Both the position numbers and the translations under genes were made by a program. The notes below the pieces were generated by a model. It worked only from the letters and a program-made list of their open reading frames with translations. It ran no database searches and was not told the origin of the DNA. Shown in pieces: positions 1-6,741 of a DNA stretch of 6,741 nucleotides (position 1 is its first letter; each line of letters opens with the position of its first letter). The DNA lies in assembly GCA_019348305.1 (NCBI GenBank), contig JAHWJQ010000114.1, forward strand, positions 1 through 6,741, read 5' to 3'. Origin of the DNA: Actinomycetota bacterium. Its GTDB lineage: Bacteria; Actinomycetota; Acidimicrobiia; Acidimicrobiales; CADCTF01.

Positions 1-123
1 CCGGCCTCCGCCGGAGCACGGGGCCCCTACCCCATGCCCGGCCGTGCTGTCTGCGGCTTCGCCGCCCCAGCCGGGGCCCCGGCGGCCCGCCGGGCCGGCC
101 CTGATTGGAACCGGGGCGGCGGT

Positions 124-921
124 ATGCCCCACGCTTCTAGCGTGACCGGTGACGACGCAGCCGATCCTGCGGGTGCAGCCGAGCCGCCGGAAGGGGCCTT
201 CGTTTCGCAAGACTCCCCGCACGAACGGGTGCCGAGATGGGGTCTCGCCGAGGCGGGGGCCGGCTTCGTCGCCGGGGTGGTCGGCGGCATCGTGTTCACC
301 AGCGTCTGGGCCACGGTGCAGGGGTCGCCCAGAACCACCCTGGGGATGATCGTTGCCGGGCTTACCGGGCTCTGGACCGGCTACGTCGCCACCATGGTGC
401 TGGTGAGCCGCCTGAGAGGCACCGGTCACCTCGCCGCTGACCTGCGCCTGCGCCTCGGTGGGCTGAAGGGCCTGCTCGTGGGGGCGGCCACCGGGGCCGG
501 CTCCGGGCTCGTGCTCGTGCCCCTTTTGTACCTGCTGTTGCTGTGGGTCGGCCTGCTCGACCAGAAGGCGCTCGACCGCCTCTCCGATCCCGCCGAGCGA
601 CTCATGGAGAGGGCGCCGGGGGCGACGTTCCTGCTGCTCGCACTGCTGGTCGGGGTGGGGGCTCCGCTGGTGGAGGAGTGCTTCTACCGGGGCTTCGTGC
701 AGCCTGCAGCCGTCCGCCGCTTCGGGCCGGTGGCCGGCGTGGTGGGCACGGCCGCCGTCTTCGCCGCCGCCCACTTCCAGATGCTCCAGTTCCCGGCGCT
801 GTTCCTGTTCGGGCTCGTGCTCGGCCTTCTCGCCCACTACAGCGGCCGCATCGGCCCGTGCGTGGTCGCCCACATCGTCTTCAACGGCCTCACCCTCGTA
901 CGCCTCGCCCTGCGTCGCTAG
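124..921 (+). CDS. CPBP-family intramembrane metalloprotease (Rce1/Abi type)
   Basis: This is a membrane-embedded glutamate/histidine metalloprotease-like protein of the CPBP (CAAX protease and bacteriocin-processing) family. Numbered from the ATG at 124 (265 aa), the three family motifs are all present: EExxxR as E184-E185-C-F-Y-R189, FxxxH as F213 to H217, and HxxxN as H250 to N254. These residues are expected to bind the metal and catalyse cleavage within the membrane. Hydrophobic stretches lie near residues 44-64, 73-95, 115-145, 167-183, 203-216, 223-238 and 246-263. An acidic, Pro/Ala-rich, probably disordered tail of about 38 residues precedes the first helix. The start is uncertain: the frame is open back to an ATG at 34, and GTG codons at 142 and 229 are also possible; none has a convincing Shine-Dalgarno. 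Bacterial members have varied or unknown substrates (peptide maturation, self-immunity, protein sorting), and nothing here identifies the substrate. The family call is strong; the biological role is unknown. Confidence 0.9.
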   Translation: MPHASSVTGDDAADPAGAAEPPEGAFVSQDSPHERVPRWGLAEAGAGFVAGVVGGIVFTSVWATVQGSPRTTLGMIVAGLTGLWTGYVATMVLVSRLRGTGHLAADLRLRLGGLKGLLVGAATGAGSGLVLVPLLYLLLLWVGLLDQKALDRLSDPAERLMERAPGATFLLLALLVGVGAPLVEECFYRGFVQPAAVRRFGPVAGVVGTAAVFAAAHFQMLQFPALFLFGLVLGLLAHYSGRIGPCVVAHIVFNGLTLVRLALRR

Positions 922-996
922 CCCTGCTTCCCTAAAGAAGGGGGCCGGTCGTGCCGATGCAGCAGACGCCGCGCTCTGGAGGGGCGCCGGCCGACT

Positions 997-1002
997 GGAG
1001 GG
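997..1002 (+). promoter_or_regulatory. Ribosome binding site of the 57-aa zinc-ribbon gene
   Basis: GGAGGG lies 6 bases before the ATG at 1009. This is one of the best Shine-Dalgarno matches in the window and is a main reason for accepting the very short reading frame that follows as a real gene. Confidence 0.7.
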
Positions 1003-1008
1003 TCACCC

Positions 1009-1182
1009 ATGCCTTGCCCCAACTGCCGCGCGCGTCATCTCGTGGAGATCGGCGTCACCGTCGCCGGCAAGAACGTCACCCTGCACAGCTGCTCGCGGTG
1101 CGCGAACCGCTGGTGGGACGACGAGCGGGGCGAGCAGGTACCCCTCGACCAGGTCATCGACCTGGCCACCGTGCGTCGCTGA
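1009..1182 (+). CDS. Small zinc-ribbon protein (57 aa), function unknown
   Basis: This short protein has two CxxC knuckles, C3-P-N-C6 and C28-S-R-C31, separated by 21 residues. That is the spacing of a small zinc ribbon that would hold one zinc ion. The linker (L11-H26) alternates hydrophobic and polar residues, as in a beta hairpin. The second knuckle is followed by a W35-W36 pair, an acidic patch (D37-D38-E39) and a short C-terminal segment that may form a helix (L46-V55). There is no signal peptide or membrane helix, so it is probably cytoplasmic. Support for coding comes from the well-placed GGAGGG, the paired cysteines and G/C-rich third positions. Zinc ribbons of this size often contact RNA polymerase, ribosomes or nucleic acid, but nothing here selects among these, so I assign no function. 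It sits 87 bases after the CPBP gene and 52 bases before the large membrane protein gene. Confidence 0.8.
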   Translation: MPCPNCRARHLVEIGVTVAGKNVTLHSCSRCANRWWDDERGEQVPLDQVIDLATVRR

Positions 1183-1209
1183 GCCCGCCGGGCTGAACGG
1201 CCTACGCCG
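1182..1209 (+). terminator. Two small GC hairpins after the zinc-ribbon gene (weak terminator candidate)
   Basis: AGCCC (1182-1186) pairs with GGGCT (1190-1194) around a GCC loop, starting on the last base of the stop codon. CGGC (1198-1201) can pair with GCCG (1206-1209) around CTAC. Neither is followed by a T run, so a classical rho-independent terminator is not shown. In DNA this G+C rich, such hairpins also arise by chance. Confidence 0.2.
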
Positions 1210-1234
1210 GCGATCCGGGGCAACATAGGGCGCT

Positions 1235-3646
1235 ATGCGCCGCCCGTCGCTGGAGACCGCCGTCACCGCTGCGGTGGTTGTCGGTGCCGCGCTGTTCATC
1301 TTCCTGCAGCTCCAGCCCAGCCTGATCTTCGCCGCCACGACCCCCTCGGGTGGCGACATGGGCGCTCATGTCTGGGGCCCTGCCTACCTGCGGGACCACC
1401 TGTTGCCCCACGGGCGGATCACCGGGTGGACGCCCGACTGGTACGCCGGGTTCCCCGCCCTGCACTTCTACTTCCCCCTCCCGAGCCTGCTCATCGTCCT
1501 GGTCGACCTGCTGCTGCCCTACGGCGTGGCCTTCAAGCTGGTCACCGTTGTCGGGCTGGTGACGCTTCCCGCGGCGGCGGCCACTCTCGGCCGGAGCTTG
1601 CGTCTTCCCTTCCCTGCCCCCGCGCTCATGGGTGCGGCCACGGTGCTGTTCGTCTTCGACCGGTTCCACACGATCTGGGGCGGCAACGCGGCGGCCACGC
1701 TGGCCGGGGAGTTCTCGTTTTCGATCTCGCTGTCGCTGGCGCTGTTCTTCCTCGCCGCACTGGCCCGCGCCCTCGAGACAGGAAAGGGGCGGGCGCTGGC
1801 CGCCGGCCTGCTCGGGCTCACCGCTCTGTGTCACCTGCTGCCCGCCGCGTTCGCCGTGGGCGCCGCCGGCGTGCTGCTGCTCCTGCGCCGCCCCGACCGG
1901 GCGCGATGGGGGATCGTGATCACCGTCGGCCTGGTCGGTCTGGCCCTCGCCTCGTTCTGGTTCATCCCGTTCATGGCCCGGTTGCCCTACAGCAACGACA
2001 TGGGGTGGGAGCGCACCAACGCCTACCTCGAGAACCTCCTGCCCTTCCTGCGCACCGACGACGGCGCACCCCCGGCCACCACCGCCCATCTCAAGGTGAT
2101 CTTCCCGCTGGCCGCGTTGGGGTCGCTGGTGGGCCTGGCGCGGCGCCGGCGGGGAGCGGCAGTGCTGGTTGCCGTGGCCGCCGCCTGCGCCCTGCTCTTC
2201 CGCTTCGTGCCCGACGGGCCCATCTGGAACGCCAGGTTCCTGCCCTTCTGGTACCTCTCCGTGTACCTCCTGGCCGGACTGGCCGTCGCCGAGCTGGCGT
2301 TGGCGTTGCGTGGCCCCCTGCCCACCACCGACGACGACGACGAGGCCGACCTGGTCGGCAGTCGCCGGCGGGCGGTAGAGCCGGGGATGACACCGGTGGT
2401 CGGTGCGGTGTGCGGGTTCTTGGGCGTGATCCTCCTCGCCGGCGTGCCTCTCGGCGTCTTTTCGACGGGCCGGCTCGAACTGCCGGGCAACGCGTCGCTG
2501 CCGTTCCCCCGCCTGACGAGCGCCGACAGCAGCTTCGTTCCGGCCTGGGCCCGGTGGAACTACAGCGGCTACGAGCGCAAGCCGGACTACGCCGAGTACC
2601 GGGAAGTGATCACCACCATGGACGCCATCGGCGAGGGGGTGGGGTGCGGCCGCGCCATGTGGGAGTACGAGCCCGAGCTCAATCGCTACGGCACGCCCAT
2701 GGCCCTCATGCTCCTGCCCTACTTCACCGACGGGTGCATCGGCTCCATGGAAGGCCTGTTCTTCGAATCGTCGGCCACGGTTCCGTACCACTTCCTCAAC
2801 CAGTCCGAGCTGTCCCGCACCTCCTCTCGGGCCATGCGCGACCTCCCCTACCGTGACCTCAACGTGAACGCCGGCGTGGAGCACCTCAAGCTCCTGGGCG
2901 TTCGCTACTACATGGCCCTCAGCCCCGAGGCCCAGGCCCAGGCCTCCCAGAACCCCGACCTCGAGCTCGTGGGCTCCACCGCGCCCTACTCCGTCAGCTA
3001 CACCAGCGGTGCCCAGGAGCGCTTCTGGCAGATCTATGAGGTGCGAGACAGCCAGCTCGTGGCGCCCCTGGCCTATGAGCCGGTGGTGTTCACCGAAGGC
3101 GCCAACACCAAGCACGGTTGGCTCGAGGCAGCCGTCGCCTGGTACCAGGACCCCTCCCGGTGGGACATCCCACTGGCCAGCGACGGGCCGCCGGAATGGG
3201 CCCGCATCGGCAGCGCCACCGATGCCGCCCCGCCCACCCCCGTCCGCCAAGCTGCCGTCAGCGGCATCCGTCACGACGACGACGGCATCAGCTTCAACGT
3301 CGACCGCCCCGGGACTCCCGTGGTGGTCAAGGCGTCGTACTTCCCGAACTGGAAGGCCCGCGGAGCCGAGGGACCGTGGCGCATCACGCCCAACCTCATG
3401 GTGGTGGTGCCCACCCAGCGCCACGTGGCACTGCACTACGGGTGGACGGTCGTCGACGTCGCTGGTTGGGTGCTCACGGCACTAGGGCTCTTGGCCCTCG
3501 TCGTCCTGGCCCGCCGGGGACCGGTGAAGCTGCCTGGCCGGCGAGTCGCCAGACCGCCCGCCCACCGGGACCCGTTCTTCGTGGAGCAGGCCACCGGACG
3601 GGCCGACGAGGACGAAGGAATCCTCACCGGCGCCTCGCGTCGCTGA
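1235..3646 (+). CDS. Large polytopic membrane protein with GT-C/YfhO-like layout (6-pyruvoyl-tetrahydropterin synthase-related membrane family)
   Basis: This 803-aa membrane protein resembles the family called '6-pyruvoyl-tetrahydropterin synthase-related' membrane proteins. That name is misleading, since no pterin-synthase catalytic domain is visible. A helix near residues 8-33 is followed by a loop with GGDMGAH (D41), where GT-C glycosyltransferases carry their catalytic acid, and then aromatic-rich W65-F80. More helices lie near 83-120, 128-143, 160-180, 187-217, 226-247, 286-302, 307-325, 336-358 and 385-407. Residues about 410-735 form a large soluble, probably external domain rich in Trp and Tyr. 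It ends in SYFPNW (701-706), a motif like that near the C-terminus of YfhO-type proteins. A final helix (738-760) and a charged tail of about 43 residues complete it. Related GT-C enzymes transfer sugars from polyprenyl-phosphate donors outside the membrane. That role is inferred here, supported weakly by the downstream mannose-phosphate genes. AGGG four bases before the ATG is a weak ribosome site. Confidence 0.8.
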   Translation: MRRPSLETAVTAAVVVGAALFIFLQLQPSLIFAATTPSGGDMGAHVWGPAYLRDHLLPHGRITGWTPDWYAGFPALHFYFPLPSLLIVLVDLLLPYGVAFKLVTVVGLVTLPAAAATLGRSLRLPFPAPALMGAATVLFVFDRFHTIWGGNAAATLAGEFSFSISLSLALFFLAALARALETGKGRALAAGLLGLTALCHLLPAAFAVGAAGVLLLLRRPDRARWGIVITVGLVGLALASFWFIPFMARLPYSNDMGWERTNAYLENLLPFLRTDDGAPPATTAHLKVIFPLAALGSLVGLARRRRGAAVLVAVAAACALLFRFVPDGPIWNARFLPFWYLSVYLLAGLAVAELALALRGPLPTTDDDDEADLVGSRRRAVEPGMTPVVGAVCGFLGVILLAGVPLGVFSTGRLELPGNASLPFPRLTSADSSFVPAWARWNYSGYERKPDYAEYREVITTMDAIGEGVGCGRAMWEYEPELNRYGTPMALMLLPYFTDGCIGSMEGLFFESSATVPYHFLNQSELSRTSSRAMRDLPYRDLNVNAGVEHLKLLGVRYYMALSPEAQAQASQNPDLELVGSTAPYSVSYTSGAQERFWQIYEVRDSQLVAPLAYEPVVFTEGANTKHGWLEAAVAWYQDPSRWDIPLASDGPPEWARIGSATDAAPPTPVRQAAVSGIRHDDDGISFNVDRPGTPVVVKASYFPNWKARGAEGPWRITPNLMVVVPTQRHVALHYGWTVVDVAGWVLTALGLLALVVLARRGPVKLPGRRVARPPAHRDPFFVEQATGRADEDEGILTGASRR

Positions 3647-3658
3647 CGAACGCCAGCT

Positions 3659-3688
3659 CCGGCGGCCAAACATGGCCACGAGAGCCGG
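3659..3688 (+). terminator. Interrupted hairpin between the membrane protein gene and manB
   Basis: CCGGC (3659-3663) pairs with GCCGG (3684-3688), and directly inside it GGCCA (3664-3668) pairs with TGGCC (3673-3677) around an AACA loop, leaving a six-base bulge on the 3' side. No T run follows, so it is not a classical terminator. Its place between a stop codon and a promoter-like box fits a transcription boundary or attenuator. Confidence 0.3.
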
Positions 3689-3703
3689 ACGGAGGTGCCC
3701 CAC

Positions 3704-3709
3704 TAGGCT
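3704..3709 (+). promoter_or_regulatory. Probable -10 box of a leaderless or nearly leaderless manB promoter
   Basis: TAGGCT matches the actinobacterial -10 pattern TANNNT and ends 9 bases before the manB ATG at 3719. Transcription would therefore begin at or within a few bases of the start codon. The ATG has no Shine-Dalgarno at a normal distance; the nearest, GGAGGT at 3691-3696, is 22 bases away and upstream of the expected transcript start. The TAG inside the box is also an in-frame stop, so the coding region cannot begin further upstream. I see no good -35 box. Confidence 0.45.
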
Positions 3710-3718
3710 GAGCGGCAC

Positions 3719-5080
3719 ATGGCGTCCCTCGACAGCATCTTCAAGGCCTACGACGTGCGTGGGCTGGTTCCCGAGCAGCTCGACGACACCCTGGCCTACG
3801 CCATCGGCGCCGCCTTCGCCAGATTCGCCTCGGCTTCGGCCGATGGCATCGGCCGCGGTGTGCTGGTCGCCCGCGACATGCGGCCGTCCGGGGTGGAGCT
3901 CACCAAGGCGTTCATCCGGGGCGTGACCGACCAGGGCGTGGACGTCACCGACCTCGGCCTCGCCTCCACCGACCTGCTCTACTACGCCTCCGGCCGCCTC
4001 GACTCCGCCGGCGCCGTCTTCACGGCATCGCACAACCCGGCCCAGTACAACGGCATCAAGTTCTGCCTGGCCGGCGCCAAGCCGGTGGGGCAGGACACCG
4101 GGCTGGTCGACATCAAGGACCTGGCCGCCGAGCCGCCTCCTCCGGCAGCCACCCGGGGCACCGTGCGGTCCGAGCAACTGATCGACGACTACGCCGACCA
4201 CGTGATCGGTTTCGTCGACCGCGAGGTGCTGCGACCATTGCGGGTCGTGGCCGACACCGCCAACGGAATGGGTGGCCTCGTGGTGCCGCCGGTGTTCGAC
4301 CGCCTCCCCATCGAAGTCGAGATCCTCTATCCCGACCTCGACGGCACCTTTCCCAACCACCCCGCCGACCCGATCCAGCCCGAGAACCTGAGGGACCTGC
4401 AGGATCGCGTCCTCGAGACCGGCGCCGACGTCGGCCTGGCCTTCGACGGTGACGCCGACCGGGTGTTCCTGGTCGACGAGCAGGCCCAGCCCATGTCGGG
4501 TTCCCTCACGACGGCCATGGTGGCGGCCGCGTTGTTGGAGAAGAACCCGGGCGCGACCATCCTCTACAACCTGATCTGCTCGAAGGCGGTACCCGAGGTG
4601 GTGATCGAGAGGGGCGGCACGCCGATCAGGACTCGCGTGGGGCACTCCTTCATCAAGGCTCGCATGGCGGAGACGGGGGCGGTCTTCGGTGGCGAGCACT
4701 CCGGTCACTACTACTTCCTCGACAACTACCGCGCCGACTCGGGCCTGATCGCCGCCGTCATCGTGCTCGAGTTGATGAGCAAGGCCGGCCAGCCGCTGTC
4801 CGAGCTGCGCAAGCCGTTCGAGCGCTACGCCGCGTCGGGCGAGATAAACACCGTCGTCGACGACCCGCCGGCGGTCATCGATCGCATCGCCGGGCACTTC
4901 GAGGGCAAGGCCGAGCAGGACCGGACGGACGGCCTCACCGTCGACTTCGGCGACTGGTGGTTCAACCTCCGGCCCTCCAACACCGAGCCGTTGCTGCGGC
5001 TCAACCTGGAGGCTCCCGACCGCGCCAGCTGCGACGCCCGCGTCGGCGAGATCACCACGCTCATCAAGGAGAAGGCTTGA
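3719..5080 (+). CDS. manB: Phosphomannomutase/phosphoglucomutase
   Basis: This alpha-D-phosphohexomutase interconverts mannose-6-P and mannose-1-P (and probably the glucose phosphates), supplying mannose-1-P for GDP-mannose. All four family signatures are present in its 453 residues. TASHNP (102-107) carries the catalytic phosphoserine S104, DGDADR (243-248) is the magnesium loop, GGEHSGHYY (324-332) reads the sugar orientation, and RPSNTEP (418-424) binds the phosphate. The N-terminus IFKAYDVRG is typical of the family, which supports the ATG at 3719; an in-frame TAG at 3704 excludes a longer protein. Length is normal for bacterial PMM/PGM enzymes, and no motif residue is missing. It is cytosolic. 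It appears to be the first gene of a tight four-gene unit, and its stop codon overlaps the next start by one base. Sequence alone does not settle mannose against glucose preference, but the neighbouring PGI/PMI gene favours a role in mannose metabolism. Confidence 0.95.
   Translation: MASLDSIFKAYDVRGLVPEQLDDTLAYAIGAAFARFASASADGIGRGVLVARDMRPSGVELTKAFIRGVTDQGVDVTDLGLASTDLLYYASGRLDSAGAVFTASHNPAQYNGIKFCLAGAKPVGQDTGLVDIKDLAAEPPPPAATRGTVRSEQLIDDYADHVIGFVDREVLRPLRVVADTANGMGGLVVPPVFDRLPIEVEILYPDLDGTFPNHPADPIQPENLRDLQDRVLETGADVGLAFDGDADRVFLVDEQAQPMSGSLTTAMVAAALLEKNPGATILYNLICSKAVPEVVIERGGTPIRTRVGHSFIKARMAETGAVFGGEHSGHYYFLDNYRADSGLIAAVIVLELMSKAGQPLSELRKPFERYAASGEINTVVDDPPAVIDRIAGHFEGKAEQDRTDGLTVDFGDWWFNLRPSNTEPLLRLNLEAPDRASCDARVGEITTLIKEKA
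5066..5071 (+). promoter_or_regulatory. Ribosome binding site of the Trm112-like gene
   Basis: AAGGAG lies inside the end of manB, 8 bases before the ATG at 5080. It fixes the start of the Trm112-like protein, even though the frame stays open further upstream within manB. Confidence 0.65.
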
Positions 5081-5315
5081 TGGCCCTCAACCCCCGACTG
5101 CTCGAAGTCCTGGCCTGCCCGGAGGACAAGGGCCCGCTGCTCTACTTCCAAGACGAGGACTGCCTCTACAACCCGCGGCTCAAGCGCCGCTACTCCATCT
5201 CTGACGACATTCCCATCATGCTCATCGACGAGGCCGAGACCGTCGGCCAGGAGGAGCACGACCGTCTCATGGCCAAGGCCTCAGCAGAGGGCATCGCGCC
5301 CACGTTCGAGCAAGC

Positions 5316-5319
<4 letters not shown>
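5080..5319 (+). CDS. Trm112-like (YcaR/UPF0434-type) small protein with a reduced zinc site
   Basis: This 79-aa protein matches the Trm112 family across residues 4-55: LLEVLACPEDKGPL (7-20), then YNPRLKRRYSI (30-40), then the family's DDIPIML segment (42-48). Trm112 proteins in eukaryotes and archaea bind and stabilise several SAM-dependent methyltransferases; the role of the short bacterial members is poorly known. The usual first knuckle is CPxC, but here it reads CPED, so the second cysteine is replaced by D16. C13 and C28 are the only cysteines, so a normal four-cysteine zinc site cannot form. From memory, actinobacterial members often show this CPxD form, so it is probably a subfamily trait rather than decay. 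The true start is the ATG at 5080, which overlaps the manB stop (TGATG) and has AAGGAG 8 bases upstream. Its 3' end overlaps the next gene by 4 bases (ATGA). The C-terminal 25 residues look like a charged helix. Confidence 0.88.

Positions 5320-6741
<1,422 letters not shown>

Noticed and set aside
1..123. GC-rich inverted repeats upstream of the protease gene (arms 1-5/10-14, 15-21/42-48, 83-88/92-97)
   Set aside because: Stems are short, no T run follows, and such repeats are common by chance in DNA of this composition. They might belong to the terminator of a gene before the window, but I cannot support it.
922..945. CTTC/GAAG hairpin just after the protease stop codon
   Set aside because: The stem is only four perfect pairs with mismatches outside it and no T run, so it is not enough for a terminator call.
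951..1196. 81-codon frame overlapping the zinc-ribbon gene
   Set aside because: It has no Shine-Dalgarno and an Arg-rich low-complexity translation. The alternative frame from 1009 has a strong ribosome site and paired cysteines.
1426..2856. 476-codon + strand frame inside the membrane protein gene
   Set aside because: It is Arg/Pro/Gly/Ala-rich, with no domain and no hydrophobic pattern: an out-of-frame shadow of the 1235-3646 gene.
1202..3436. Very long open frame on the minus strand (744 codons) opposite the membrane protein gene
   Set aside because: Its translation is dominated by G, R, H, Q, E and V with low-complexity runs and no domain, as expected from the complement of GC-rich coding DNA. 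The + strand frame has clear helices and family motifs.
1235..3646. Reading the membrane protein as a real 6-pyruvoyl-tetrahydropterin synthase
   Set aside because: That enzyme is a small soluble zinc protein. This is an 803-aa polytopic membrane protein with none of its catalytic pattern; only the family name suggests a link.
3482..4897. Long minus-strand open frame opposite manB, and a similar one at 5190-6341 opposite the isomerase
   Set aside because: Both are antisense shadows of genes with intact catalytic motifs. Their translations are His/Gly/Val-rich without recognisable domains.

Overview
The window is very G+C rich, with G or C at most third codon positions. Every gene I can support reads on the + strand. 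The gene set points to a high-GC actinobacterium: a phosphomannomutase, a Trm112-like protein, a bifunctional phosphoglucose/phosphomannose isomerase and S-adenosylhomocysteine hydrolase packed end to end, plus a probable leaderless promoter. The class Acidimicrobiia is my best guess, but this is inference from gene content and style, with no marker gene to prove it.

Layout. Positions 1-123 hold no supported gene. Next comes a CPBP-family intramembrane metalloprotease (about 124-921). It is followed by a 57-residue zinc-ribbon protein (1009-1182) with a good Shine-Dalgarno. A large membrane protein (1235-3646) follows, with a GT-C/YfhO-like layout: many N-terminal membrane helices, a large external domain and a last C-terminal helix. 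A 72-base gap then carries an interrupted hairpin and a -10-like TAGGCT box. This looks like the boundary of a second transcription unit: manB-like phosphomannomutase/phosphoglucomutase (3719-5080), Trm112-like protein (5080-5319), PGI/PMI (5316-6365) and the start of ahcY (6362 to the window end). These four genes overlap by 1, 4 and 4 bases, so translational coupling is likely.

How the genes may work together. PGI/PMI interconverts glucose-6-P, fructose-6-P and mannose-6-P, and ManB converts mannose-6-P to mannose-1-P, the precursor of GDP-mannose. The membrane protein just upstream could be a polyprenyl-phosphate-sugar-dependent transferase that uses such sugars at the outer face of the membrane, but its substrate is unknown. 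The Trm112-like protein and AhcY both relate to methylation: Trm112 proteins activate methyltransferases, and AhcY removes the inhibitory product S-adenosylhomocysteine. Why these sit between and after the mannose genes is the most interesting open question here. I see no phage, insertion sequence, CRISPR array, tRNA or rRNA, and no clearly new defence or mobile system. This is mostly a housekeeping locus with a few poorly understood proteins.
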